From JAWMQL01 sp033283165 (GTDB taxonomy: Bacteria > Pseudomonadota > Gammaproteobacteria > Pseudomonadales > Halieaceae), in the NCBI GenBank assembly GCA_033283165.1, contig JAWMQL010000003.1, positions 310,001 to 374,000 of the forward strand: a stretch of DNA of 64,000 bases. The letters run 5' to 3'. Below the pieces are notes generated by a model that searched no databases, was not told the origin of the DNA, and saw only the letters and a program-made list of their open reading frames with translations. Of the stretch, positions 35,018 through 43,946 are shown one piece after another. Made by a program: the position numbers and the translations under genes. Each line of letters starts with the position of its first letter. The stretch's first letter is position 1.

Positions 35018-36388
35018 ATGACTGAGGAAAAGATCGTCCGTGTAGCCAACGCCCAGGGATTCTGGGGGGACAGCTTACTGGGTCCCCTGCGCCTGGTGGA
35101 GGAGGGCCCGGTAGACTACCTGACCTTCGACTACCTGGCCGAAATCACCATGAGCATCATGCAGAAGCAGAAGATGAAAGACCCGGATGCAGGGTATGCC
35201 AGGGACTTTGTCAGCATGTTGGGAAAGATACTGCCGACCTGTAAAGAAAAGGGGATCAAGGTGATCGCCAATGCGGGCGGGGTCAATCCCCAGGCCTGCA
35301 TGGCCGCTATCGAGGCAGTGATGGCGAGAGCGGGCGTTACTGGAATGACCCTGGCTATCGTCGAGGGGGACGATATCCTCGACCAGATCGATGAACTGGT
35401 TACCGCGGGCGAATCCTTTTCCAACCTGGACAACGGCGAGCCCCTTACTGCCGTCCGCGACCGGATCACCAGCGCCAATGTCTATATTGGCGCTCAACCC
35501 ATTGTCGAGGCGCTTGAGCGGGGCGCGGATATCATCGTCACCGGCCGCGCCTCTGACCCCTCCCTGGTGGTCGCCCCGCTGGTCTATGAGTTTGGCTGGT
35601 CTATGGAGGACTATGACAAGCTGGCCGCAGCCACCATCATGGGTCATATCGTCGAGTGCGGACCACAGTGCACCGGGGGCAACTTTTGCGGCTGGCGCCA
35701 GGTGGAAGACTTCGCCCGTATCGGTTACCCGGTGATCGAGGCCAGCGCCGACGGCTCTTTCGTGATCACCAAGCATGAGAACACCGGTGGCCTGGTCTCG
35801 GTAGAGACGATCACCTCCCAGTTGCTGTATGAACTGGGCGATCCGGAAAATTACCTGGGACCGGACTGTATCGCCGATTTTACCAGCATCCAGATCGAGC
35901 AGGCCGGCGACAACCGGGTGGCGATTTCCGGGATCAAGGGTCGCCCCCCTACCCCCACCTACAAGGTATCCATGTCCTACAGCAACGGCTACAAAATCCT
36001 CGGCACCCTTTGCATCGCGGGGCCGGATGCGGTGGAGAAGGCCCACATCCTTGCCGATATGGTCTGGCAACGTACCGCCATGCACGGCTACGACATACCG
36101 GAGGAAAACCGCTTTCTGGAGCTCTTTGGCACCAACGTGCTTTACAAGGGCCTGGTCCCCGCACCCGAGGAGCCCGCGGAGATCATGATGCGCATCGGCG
36201 CCAGAGCCGATGACGCCCGGGCGCTTGACACCATGGGTACGGAGCTGGCTCCCCTGATCACTTCCGGCCCCCCCGGGGTAACTGGCTTTGCCGGCGGTCG
36301 CCCCCGGGCCACCGAAGTGGTGGGCTACTGGCCCGCCCTGATCGACAAGACCAGGGTAACCACCCGCGTATCGCTGAAGGAGGTTTGA
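35018..36388 (+). CDS. Acyclic terpene utilisation AtuA-family protein, main part
   Basis: A 456-residue protein of the AtuA (DUF1446) family. It opens VRVANAQGFWGDS and shows YLTFDYLAEITMSIM, IKVIANAGGVNPQACM near residue 80 and DIIVTGRASDPSLVVAPL near 170, all conserved in AtuA. AtuA is required for citronellol/geraniol growth in Pseudomonas, but its reaction is not settled. In many genomes the AtuA C-terminal domain is fused; here it is encoded by the next gene, one base away. The hydratase upstream ends three bases before this ATG, so all three genes are co-transcribed. Confidence 0.88.
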   Translation: MTEEKIVRVANAQGFWGDSLLGPLRLVEEGPVDYLTFDYLAEITMSIMQKQKMKDPDAGYARDFVSMLGKILPTCKEKGIKVIANAGGVNPQACMAAIEAVMARAGVTGMTLAIVEGDDILDQIDELVTAGESFSNLDNGEPLTAVRDRITSANVYIGAQPIVEALERGADIIVTGRASDPSLVVAPLVYEFGWSMEDYDKLAAATIMGHIVECGPQCTGGNFCGWRQVEDFARIGYPVIEASADGSFVITKHENTGGLVSVETITSQLLYELGDPENYLGPDCIADFTSIQIEQAGDNRVAISGIKGRPPTPTYKVSMSYSNGYKILGTLCIAGPDAVEKAHILADMVWQRTAMHGYDIPEENRFLELFGTNVLYKGLVPAPEEPAEIMMRIGARADDARALDTMGTELAPLITSGPPGVTGFAGGRPRATEVVGYWPALIDKTRVTTRVSLKEV

Positions 36389-36389
36389 G

Positions 36390-36722
36390 ATGGCGAGAGT
36401 ACAACTGTTTGACATTGCCATCGCCCGGTCTGGCGACAAGGGTGACGGCAGCAATATCGGAGTGATGGCAAATTCCGACGCGCTGTATAACTTTCTGGAG
36501 CAGAACCTGACCGCCAGCGTGGTCAAGGACTACTTCAAACACATCTGCTTCGGCGATGTGTCTCGCTACGAGTTGCCCAACCTCCGAAGCCTCAATTTTA
36601 TCCTCGAGGACTCTCTCGGCGGGGGCGGCACCGAGACGCTGATCACCGACGCCCAGGGCAAGGTGCACGGGCTGGGCTTGCTGCACCTGGAACTGGACGT
36701 ACCGGACGAGTTGCTGGGCTGA
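36390..36722 (+). CDS. AtuA C-terminal-like domain, separate small protein
   Basis: A 110-residue protein matching the C-terminal ferredoxin-like domain of AtuA-family proteins: LFDIAIARSGDKGDGSNIGV at the start, a middle FKHICFGDVSRYELPNL, and LNFILEDSLGGGGTETL. It begins one base after the AtuA stop, so the two proteins are likely made in equal amounts and form a complex. Split forms of this family are known. It lies before the phosphotransacylase gene. Confidence 0.85.
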   Translation: MARVQLFDIAIARSGDKGDGSNIGVMANSDALYNFLEQNLTASVVKDYFKHICFGDVSRYELPNLRSLNFILEDSLGGGGTETLITDAQGKVHGLGLLHLELDVPDELLG

Positions 36723-36729
36723 AGGCGTG

Positions 36730-37734
36730 ATGCTACCCGCGGCTGGCACAAAGTCGCCCCGTTCCGATGTCATCGACGGACTCCGGGAGCGGGCCCGGCT
36801 TGCACAGAAGCGAATCCTGTTTCCTGAGCAGACAGATCCACGAGTTGTGGAAGCAATCCGCGCAATGGCCGACGGCAGGATTTGCCAACCGGTCATATTC
36901 CACCCCGGGCCGGCGGATGAACTCTGCGAGGTGTTCTGGGAAACCGATGGTGCAAGCGACTGGCTCGAATGCGCGGTAAAAGCCTACACCGAAAGGATGG
37001 CTTACAGGGATTTGGCGCCCGCAGAAGCCAGAGAACAGCTCAAAGATCCTCTCCTCCTCGCTACCGTACTGCTGAAAATGGGCTATGTGGACGCGGGCGT
37101 CGCGGGTTCGATAGCGTCCACTGCCGATGTACTCAGAGCCTGCCTCAGGGGCATCGGCCTGCACCGCGACTCGAAGCTGATCTCCAGTACCTTCATCATC
37201 GATCATCACCATCGTCTGATGACCTTCGGCGACTGTGCTGTCAACCCAAGACCGAATGCGGAACAGCTGGCCCAAATCGCCATCGACAGCGCCGCCACCC
37301 ACAGGGTACTCACCGGACATGAACCGAGGGTGGCCCTGCTCTCTTTCTCCACCCACGGCTCCGCAGAGCACGAGGATGTAGATAAGGTGCGTGCAGCCCT
37401 TGCAATCGTCAAGTCACGGTCTTCGGAGTTGAAGGTCTGTGGCGAGTTGCAGGTGGATGCGGCTCTGATTCCTGAGGTGGGCGCGAGAAAAACGAGGGGA
37501 TCGGTCGTGGCTGGCTGGGCCAACGTGCTCATATTCCCGGATCTCAACTCGGGCAATATTGCCTACAAGATTGCCGAGCGCCTGGGAGGCGCCCATGCTA
37601 TCGGGCCGGTCCTTCAGGGTTTGGACAAACCGTGGATCGACCTATCGCGCGGGTGCAACAGCGAAGACATCGTCAATGCTGCCGCCATCGCTGCCTGTCT
37701 GGCGCAACACCAGAGCGGCGCCAGTGGGGTATAG
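36730..37734 (+). CDS. Phosphate acyltransferase (phosphotransacetylase family)
   Basis: A 334-residue protein of the PTA/PTB family, the length of the single-domain catalytic enzyme, which exchanges CoA and phosphate on acyl groups. ILFPEQTDPRVVEAI opens it. GVAGSIASTADVLRACL corresponds to the conserved VAGAxxTTADVLRxAL motif, and SFSTHGSAEHEDVDKV and LQVDAALIPEVGARK follow as in other phosphotransacetylases. The ATG was preferred to a GTG one codon earlier. It closes the hydratase/AtuA operon, where it may release acyl-phosphate for ATP. No acetate kinase is present. Confidence 0.83.
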   Translation: MLPAAGTKSPRSDVIDGLRERARLAQKRILFPEQTDPRVVEAIRAMADGRICQPVIFHPGPADELCEVFWETDGASDWLECAVKAYTERMAYRDLAPAEAREQLKDPLLLATVLLKMGYVDAGVAGSIASTADVLRACLRGIGLHRDSKLISSTFIIDHHHRLMTFGDCAVNPRPNAEQLAQIAIDSAATHRVLTGHEPRVALLSFSTHGSAEHEDVDKVRAALAIVKSRSSELKVCGELQVDAALIPEVGARKTRGSVVAGWANVLIFPDLNSGNIAYKIAERLGGAHAIGPVLQGLDKPWIDLSRGCNSEDIVNAAAIAACLAQHQSGASGV

Positions 37735-37798
37735 CCACTGCCACCCGGGTCGCGGTCAGCCCGGAGACCTCTCAACTGGCTGTTCGTTGCCAGCGGTC

Positions 37799-38329
37799 CT
37801 AGCTTTGTTGTAGTTCAACGATCTGATCTACCGCAGGAAGGTCGTCCGGGGCGGGATCCAGGCCGAATGGCAGCAACCAGGTTCTCTGGTGAGGCAGGAA
37901 ACGCTTGAGCCGTTCCAGAACGAGCCTGCTCAATTCTGCTTCGATGGCAGAACCAGCCGTGCGCTCCACAGCCGAAGAAATCAACTCCCGCAGCCTCCTG
38001 ACGACAATCACGTAATCCTCTGCCTCGGCCTCGGGGCGTTGCAACTCCTCTTGCCCGATACGGCACTGATCGCTGATTTCCTCTGCCAGAATATCCGCCT
38101 CTGCAGCAACCAGCGCAGCAACCTCTGATGCGTAATCAATAAAATAGAGAAGCTCCTGGCGGTAGAAGCGACGCGTATGGGGAAGGCGCTGCTTGGCAAA
38201 TTCGAGTGTTGCTATGACCAGGTGCGCTTGTTCGATAACGTGGCTATCACTTTCCTGCAATGCCGGGGCAATAACATCATTAAGAGCTCGCAGAGCCACC
38301 TGCAACTGTGTATCAGTAAGCTGTATCAT
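37799..38329 (-). CDS. Small helical protein translationally coupled to the kinase-like gene
   Basis: A 176-residue, almost wholly alpha-helical protein (LTDTQLQVALRALNDVIAPA, then HVIEQAHLVIATLEFAKQ). I do not recognise it by signature. The ATG overlaps the stop of the upstream phosphotransferase gene (ATGA), so translation is coupled. This layout resembles LvaA-LvaB of levulinate catabolism, where an APH-type kinase needs a small partner protein; the comparison is by arrangement, not by proven homology. It ends the minus-strand operon of kinase and DUF7064-like genes and is convergent with the phosphotransacylase. Confidence 0.72.
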   Translation of the reverse strand: MIQLTDTQLQVALRALNDVIAPALQESDSHVIEQAHLVIATLEFAKQRLPHTRRFYRQELLYFIDYASEVAALVAAEADILAEEISDQCRIGQEELQRPEAEAEDYVIVVRRLRELISSAVERTAGSAIEAELSRLVLERLKRFLPHQRTWLLPFGLDPAPDDLPAVDQIVELQQS

Positions 38330-39576
38330 ATCGCGTGCATCTCGAAGTAGTCGCACATCTCCGCAAGCGTTGGATACCCGACGCCGGTCAGATAGTTGGT
38401 CAAAACGTCCTGGTGGGTCTGCCCCCCAAAGGAGCAACGAGCAGCCGCACCGAGTATCAGGACCATGAGAATGTACATGTTGAAAATGGTGTAGTAGATG
38501 AGGCGCTCAGGGTCAACCTTCAATCCCGACGCTTTCTCGTAGGCTGCAAACATTTCGTCTGTCGGCATCATTCCCGAGGAAAGCAGTGTCTTGCCGTCTT
38601 CCGCCACGTGCGCAAAGCTGCGCATCGTTGCGTAGGTCAGGTCCCTGTGCCGATCGCCCAATACAGCGCCTTCCCAATCCAGCCAGGTGGTTATCTCACC
38701 CGTTGCTTCGTCGAACAAAAAATTGCCGTTGCGATAATCTCCATGTACCAGAGATACGTGATCGATCGGTGGCGCGTTCCTGATAAGCCACTGATAAACC
38801 ACCTCCATGATTGGCTCGTCTTCCAGCCGATCCTCTTCCCAGACCCGGCGCATCGCATTGACTTGCTTGATAACAGCCTCGTTCGACCCGGTCCGAGGGA
38901 TCTCAAAATTCTCGAGATGTGTAAAACGTTCCGGATCGATGGTGTGCAGCGCTGCGAGCATGTCGACGAACTGTGAAGCCAGCCTGGGCCTTAACTCGGG
39001 CCCATAGTTCTGGCCGAGGCCCGACACCTTTCCGGGATCGACCGAGGGTTTCGCCACGCCGCGGCAGAATTCGTAGATGATTCCCGGATAGGGCAGGTAC
39101 TCTGACGCCGCGTCCACCCAGTAGGGCCGAGGCGCCGGCAAAACTCCCTCCACCGCACGTAATACCTGGAATTCCCGCCGTCGGCTTGATTCGGTAATGG
39201 AAGCCGCGGGCTCCGTTCGAAGCACCAGGCGGGTGCTTTCGGTCTGCCCGGCAGCTCCGCCAAAACCAGACCAATTCAGCGTGAACAGCACCTGGAGTTT
39301 TGACGCGCCACCCGATAGCCATTTTGCATCGGTTATGGATACCTCGTAACCGAGATCCGACTCGATGAGCTTAACGGCCCCCTCGACAAGCTCTTCGAGT
39401 CGAGGTTGCACATACGGCTGACCGCTGCCGCGGCGCCGCATCTTGCCGGATAGCACGAGGTCAACTTCCTTCTCCGTGGGGTACCGGGCGCGAATCGACT
39501 CTATGAAAGCTTCGTCCGGCGCTCCCCGGGGGTCGCTGGCCTTGAGGTGATCTATTGCTGTCTTTTCCTGTGTCAT
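38326..39576 (-). CDS. APH/choline-kinase-like phosphotransferase
   Basis: A 416-residue protein with an aminoglycoside-phosphotransferase fold. An N-terminal lobe contains AKWLSGGASKLQVLF and LVLRTEP. The catalytic loop is VHGDYRNGNFLFD and the metal-binding motif WLDWEGAVLGD. APH-like proteins of this length often sit in acyl-CoA catabolic clusters, where some phosphorylate hydroxyacyl-CoA intermediates (LvaA, ACAD10/11). It lies between two DUF7064-like genes and a small coupled protein, which supports a catabolic role rather than antibiotic resistance. The ATG was chosen over a TTG five codons upstream; the start is uncertain. Confidence 0.82.
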   Translation of the reverse strand: MTQEKTAIDHLKASDPRGAPDEAFIESIRARYPTEKEVDLVLSGKMRRRGSGQPYVQPRLEELVEGAVKLIESDLGYEVSITDAKWLSGGASKLQVLFTLNWSGFGGAAGQTESTRLVLRTEPAASITESSRRREFQVLRAVEGVLPAPRPYWVDAASEYLPYPGIIYEFCRGVAKPSVDPGKVSGLGQNYGPELRPRLASQFVDMLAALHTIDPERFTHLENFEIPRTGSNEAVIKQVNAMRRVWEEDRLEDEPIMEVVYQWLIRNAPPIDHVSLVHGDYRNGNFLFDEATGEITTWLDWEGAVLGDRHRDLTYATMRSFAHVAEDGKTLLSSGMMPTDEMFAAYEKASGLKVDPERLIYYTIFNMYILMVLILGAAARCSFGGQTHQDVLTNYLTGVGYPTLAEMCDYFEMHAI

Positions 39577-39591
39577 CTGTTCAAAGCTCAA

Positions 39592-40575
39592 TCAAAAGGA
39601 ATATTTATCTGCCATTCCCTGGGACATGAAATTCAGGCCAAGAAAATCTGTCAAGTGGCTCACGCCCATCTTCCCGCCACACTCCCACTGCATTAAAGTC
39701 TGGTAAGACACTACAGACGGGTTGAAGTGAAACGGAGCGGCCGCCACCGGGATACCGAGCGCTTCAAAGTCGCGCCCGTTAACATCCTTGAACCTGACCT
39801 GGGTTCTCAATGAGTGCATATCCCGCCGCTGCGATTTCATTTCTGCTTCCACAATGGCGACATTCTGGCCTTTATCGGCGATATAGCCAAAGCGCAGCGG
39901 GCCGTAATGTATTTCCCGATTGTCGAAATTCAACGCCATGGCCAGGAAAGCCGAGAAATCCTCACCGGCAGTAACGTGCAACCAGCTCGCTCCCTGTTGC
40001 CCATAGTCCAGGCGAGGGCCCCAACTCTTGTCCACTCCATCGATACAGTCGACGCGGTATTCCCTGCCGTGGAGGGTAAGGACACCGGTTATACGACCGA
40101 CGACTTCCAGATGGCCATTGTGCCAACCCTCATAACCCGGCACCTTGGCCGACTGGGTATCAGTAACGACCAGGGGATTTTCCGCCGGGTCATGTGGATC
40201 GAAAGGTGGGGACATCGCCTTGAAATCGACGTCGAGCGAACAAAGACCATCCTGGCTTTCGTAGGCGAACCTGAAATCGCGGGGCGCGTTGGTTACCTCG
40301 AAGTGCAGGCCGTTGGGAAGGGTAAAGTTGGAAAAATCCTCCGGGCAGGGCAGGTGCATCTGCCTGTCGATGAAGTCCACCTCCCACAGGTTCATGCAAA
40401 AGCCCTTGTGGATGTCTACGGTCGCAAAGCACACGCCCAGGTTCGGCCGCGCGAGCACATAGATAGACGCACTGATGCCTTCTTCCGGTACTGAGAAAAA
40501 GAGAAACGTCGTCTCCGTCCAGGTCCAATCGTCTGTGGGTCGATCATGGTACTTGTATACGTCCTGGGAAATCAT
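39592..40575 (-). CDS. CrtC/AttH-like (DUF7064-type) protein, copy 1
   Basis: A 327-residue beta-rich protein without a signal peptide. The central GVDKSWGPRLDYGQQ is the SWGxR motif I associate with the DUF7064/CrtC-like calycin proteins, whose best-studied members (CrtC) hydrate isoprenoid double bonds. VPGYEGWHNGHLEVVGRI marks the start of the second calycin half. It ends immediately before the kinase gene and shares an operon with the second copy. Such proteins often sit in terpenoid or steroid catabolic clusters. Hydratase activity is only a suggestion. Confidence 0.68.
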   Translation of the reverse strand: MISQDVYKYHDRPTDDWTWTETTFLFFSVPEEGISASIYVLARPNLGVCFATVDIHKGFCMNLWEVDFIDRQMHLPCPEDFSNFTLPNGLHFEVTNAPRDFRFAYESQDGLCSLDVDFKAMSPPFDPHDPAENPLVVTDTQSAKVPGYEGWHNGHLEVVGRITGVLTLHGREYRVDCIDGVDKSWGPRLDYGQQGASWLHVTAGEDFSAFLAMALNFDNREIHYGPLRFGYIADKGQNVAIVEAEMKSQRRDMHSLRTQVRFKDVNGRDFEALGIPVAAAPFHFNPSVVSYQTLMQWECGGKMGVSHLTDFLGLNFMSQGMADKYSF

Positions 40576-40650
40576 CGGTTTGGCATCCTGGTATTCAAGT
40601 CATCTCCTGGTGTAGGGTGCGCCTTGCAGGCCGGCGCGATAGACAACGGA

Positions 40651-41595
40651 TTATTTACCGAAATGAACATGCTCTCTCGCAAAGTCGAGATAATTCTTGT
40701 TCCAGCAGAACTCACACCAGCCGGCCCCTTCCCGCCCTTCCATGGTCACCGCAATCGGCGATTCATTGAGTTGAATCATCGGATCGACGGGGTATACATA
40801 CTGGGCTATCGTCCGGCAGCTCAGGCTCGTGATTCGACCGGAGGAGTCGTGCGCCACCACGTTGATCGACGTGTGGTGCATGTTATCGTCAAAGGTGAAA
40901 TCATGCTTCAGCGAGTTTATTTCGGCCATGTGATTCTCTTTGAATACGTAGCCGAGCTGGTGCACTCGCCCAAAGGACTGTAACTCGAAGAAATGAACGG
41001 CCGCGTGGCTGGTCGTCGCGTGAAACCACTTGTAGTGCTGGTTAAGGCCCCAGATGCGCGGTCCCCAGGCTCGATCGCGCTGGCAAAAGGTATCGAGAGC
41101 ATACTCCTTTCCATCGAGCTTGAAATAACCCTTGATCGTGCCGTGCTGCTCCGTTCTGTTGATCGCGTAATAGGGTGGGCAACCTTTGCGATGGGCGCTG
41201 AAGGGGAATGCCGGGTGCATCGCCTCGAACCTGAACTCCATCTCGATGCGCTTTCCCTTGTAAGCGAGGTCCGCGGTTTCGAACGGCGTGTCTATCTTCA
41301 GCTGCAGCCCGCCGACATCCCAGTTGTAAAAGTCCATGGTTGCCGGTATGTCGATCTGATCGACTCGCTCGTCGATCGTTTCGCCGAGGCCCGGGCCAAA
41401 GAATGTTACCGAGGCGCCCGCCTTTCCATCGCTACTCACCCAGGTGTATATAATTCCAGCACCATCGTACTCCGGCAATGGCAGCATGTAGACGGCGGCC
41501 TCGCGGGTACCGGGAAGAGCAGACAGGTCGTGCCTGTTTTCCTCTTCGGGAGCGAGTACTGATATATCTGAAGTGATGTGCTCAAACATAGTCAT
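40651..41595 (-). CDS. CrtC/AttH-like (DUF7064-type) protein, copy 2
   Basis: A 314-residue paralogue of the next gene with the same layout: an N-terminal half containing ATMDFYNWDVGGLQLKI, then EQHGTIKGYFKLDGKEYAL, then CQRDRAWGPRIWGL, the counterpart of the DKSWGPR motif. The two copies are far from identical, so they probably differ in substrate or form a heteromer. It begins 59 bases after the TonB receptor stop and may be co-transcribed with it, which would link uptake of a hydrophobic substrate to its first transformation. Confidence 0.68.
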   Translation of the reverse strand: MTMFEHITSDISVLAPEEENRHDLSALPGTREAAVYMLPLPEYDGAGIIYTWVSSDGKAGASVTFFGPGLGETIDERVDQIDIPATMDFYNWDVGGLQLKIDTPFETADLAYKGKRIEMEFRFEAMHPAFPFSAHRKGCPPYYAINRTEQHGTIKGYFKLDGKEYALDTFCQRDRAWGPRIWGLNQHYKWFHATTSHAAVHFFELQSFGRVHQLGYVFKENHMAEINSLKHDFTFDDNMHHTSINVVAHDSSGRITSLSCRTIAQYVYPVDPMIQLNESPIAVTMEGREGAGWCEFCWNKNYLDFAREHVHFGK

Positions 41596-41654
41596 TTTTT
41601 CCGATCATGTGATTGTTAACAAGATCGACTCGCCCGGGCGAGTCGATCCATGAT

Positions 41655-43946
41655 TTAGAATCGATAGCCTACCGTGAGACCATAAGTCCGTGGTTCCATG
41701 AAATTGTTCTGACCGTAGTTGAGAATGTCGGTGATCTCGATTCTATAGGTCGCCACCTCCTTGTCTGTGAGGTTTTTTACCCACAAGCGAGTAAAGAACT
41801 TTTCACTGTCCGAGGTGTAGGTAATATTGCTGTTCCACACGGTATAGGAATCCAGGGTAGCCGCAGTCTGGTTAAGGATGTCGGCAAACCTCTCGTCCAC
41901 GTAGTTGCCATCAACCTGATAGGAGAGATAGCCTGTGGGAATCGGGTGCTCGTACTTGAGCACGAGGTTCGCTGTCATATCGGGAGCCTCACCCATTTCC
42001 CTGTCCTTGACGGTCGATTCAAGAACGCCACGCTGGACATCTTCAACTTCCGTGTCAAGAAAGCTCGCACCCAGAACAACGTCCAGCCCCGGGAACGGAT
42101 TGGCGAGTATCTCAAATTCGGCGCCAATGATTTCTGCCGGCCTGTTCACGAAGAACTGTCCAAGGTTCTGGAAGCTCAGAGCCTGGTAATCTTCGTAGTC
42201 GTAGTAGAAAGCGGCGGCGTTAAACCGTAGGCGGGAATCAAGTAATTGGAGCTTGGTTCCAACTTCGTAGGCATTCAGCACCTCCTGGTCATAGCCCCAG
42301 TTCTCCGCGGGCAGGCCCAGCGGAACGACGCCCACGTTAAAACCGCCGGCCTTGATGCCGCGCCGGAAAGACGCGTAGTAGAGTGAGCTGTCGTTCGGAG
42401 TCCAGTTGGCCTGTAAGGTGCCACTTACGCCGTCTTCGTCCAGTTCAGTGAGACTGCCCGCAGTCGCTGGCGAAAAGTTGTTTCCGCCCAGTACTACGCC
42501 TATCGAAGTCAGGTTCTGGGAGGTAAAGCTCCTCGGACCATCGAAGTCGAAATCGTCGACCAGCACGAGTTCCTGCACATCGATTTGCTGGAAATCCTTC
42601 TTGTCTTTCTGAAGTCGCAGACCACCGATCAGGGTTACCGTATCGCTGATCGCGTATTCCAGCTGCCCAAAGACGGCGTAGGTTTCCACCTCCGTTTCAA
42701 ACTGCGACCTTTGGACAACACCACCATTCGGAAGCTCGGGGTCGACCAGGCCGTTAAACACATTCAGGTCGTAGCCGCCATCGGCATCCTGTTTCAGGTA
42801 GTAGACACCCGCCGTCCAATTCAGGGATTCGGTGTCGCCACTGAGGCGAAGTTCCTGGGAATAATGTTCAGAACCAAAAATGGAGTGGAAGTTACAAACA
42901 CTGAGCTGTGAAGCATCGCAGTCCTCGGTAATCTCATAATCCTGTTCCAGATAACCTGTAATGGAGGTCAGTGTGAAGTTGTCGGCTTCCCAGATGTTGG
43001 TCCAGAGGACATGGTCTACCTCGTTGCTAGCCCAGTCCTTGCTGTTATGTGACACATCGAAAGGATCTCTATCCGCCGGCAGTTCCGTAAGGGTCCGCTC
43101 GGTGAAAACGACGTCGTCGCCGGACTTCATCATGGGGCGTAGATTGTCACCCACCAGGCGACCCTCCGCCTCGCCCGACTCGAACTTCAACAGCGACTCC
43201 CAGTTATCTGTTACCTGAAACAGTGCCTGGCCCCGGAAGGCGTCGAAGTTGGATTCGCGAAAATCTTTCTGGCCCGGATAATTGTTTTCCGTAAAGCCGT
43301 CATGGCTGTCGTGATAGGCACTGAAACGCAACTTGAAGTCGTCGTTTACGGGGACGTTCAGCCTGAACTCGCCCCCCAGCATATCGTAATTACCCGCGGA
43401 GCCCTCGATATATGCCTCGAACTCGTCTCCGGGCTTCTCCGTAACGAACGCAAAAGCGCCGCCCGTGGCGTTACGCCCGAACAGCGTCCCTTGTGGCCCC
43501 TTCAACACCTCGACCCTTGCCATATCGAACAGCGCGAAATCCACCGTGCTGCTCGAGATCAGGTAAAACTCGTCGACGAAGGCCGCTACCGGGGATTCAG
43601 CACCATTATTCAGGTCGGTATTGCCGACCCCTCGAACGAAAAGGTTGGTGGTCAGGCCGCGCCCCACGAAGTGCCGCCTGATCTCGACGTTCGGAGATTG
43701 TGCAGCGACGTCAGCGGCCGTAAAGAAATTGAGGGATTCCATTTGCGCTCCGCTGAAGGCCGAGATAGCGACACCTACATCATCGGCCGACTGCTCCCGT
43801 TTCTGGGCTGTGACGATCACCTCTTCCAGCACGGAAGATCGTTGCTGGGCAAAGCTGTCAACGGAACTGGTGCCGGCAATTGTCGCTGCTACCGCGAGGG
43901 ACAACAGGTGCCTGCCGTACTGCTTTGTTTCAGAGGTCGCGTTCAT
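41655..43946 (-). CDS. TonB-dependent outer membrane receptor, second
   Basis: A 763-residue receptor. A signal peptide (LLSLAVAATIAGTSSVDSFA) is followed by a TonB-box-like LEEVIVTAQKREQ, a plug with MARVEVLKGPQGTLFGRNAT, and a barrel ending in GLTVGYRF with the terminal aromatic. The ATG after GGAG was chosen over a GTG five codons earlier. It is the first gene of a minus-strand operon with the two DUF7064-like proteins, the kinase and its small partner, so its ligand is probably their substrate, perhaps a terpenoid or steroid-like compound. The upstream region is long and AT-rich. Confidence 0.92.
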   Translation of the reverse strand: MNATSETKQYGRHLLSLAVAATIAGTSSVDSFAQQRSSVLEEVIVTAQKREQSADDVGVAISAFSGAQMESLNFFTAADVAAQSPNVEIRRHFVGRGLTTNLFVRGVGNTDLNNGAESPVAAFVDEFYLISSSTVDFALFDMARVEVLKGPQGTLFGRNATGGAFAFVTEKPGDEFEAYIEGSAGNYDMLGGEFRLNVPVNDDFKLRFSAYHDSHDGFTENNYPGQKDFRESNFDAFRGQALFQVTDNWESLLKFESGEAEGRLVGDNLRPMMKSGDDVVFTERTLTELPADRDPFDVSHNSKDWASNEVDHVLWTNIWEADNFTLTSITGYLEQDYEITEDCDASQLSVCNFHSIFGSEHYSQELRLSGDTESLNWTAGVYYLKQDADGGYDLNVFNGLVDPELPNGGVVQRSQFETEVETYAVFGQLEYAISDTVTLIGGLRLQKDKKDFQQIDVQELVLVDDFDFDGPRSFTSQNLTSIGVVLGGNNFSPATAGSLTELDEDGVSGTLQANWTPNDSSLYYASFRRGIKAGGFNVGVVPLGLPAENWGYDQEVLNAYEVGTKLQLLDSRLRFNAAAFYYDYEDYQALSFQNLGQFFVNRPAEIIGAEFEILANPFPGLDVVLGASFLDTEVEDVQRGVLESTVKDREMGEAPDMTANLVLKYEHPIPTGYLSYQVDGNYVDERFADILNQTAATLDSYTVWNSNITYTSDSEKFFTRLWVKNLTDKEVATYRIEITDILNYGQNNFMEPRTYGLTVGYRF

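Noticed and set aside
35075..36526. 483-residue minus-strand frame
   Set aside because: It is antisense to the AtuA genes, whose family match is strong.
38326..39576. Kinase-like gene as an aminoglycoside resistance gene
   Set aside because: Its length, coupled partner and catabolic neighbours fit metabolic APH-like kinases better.
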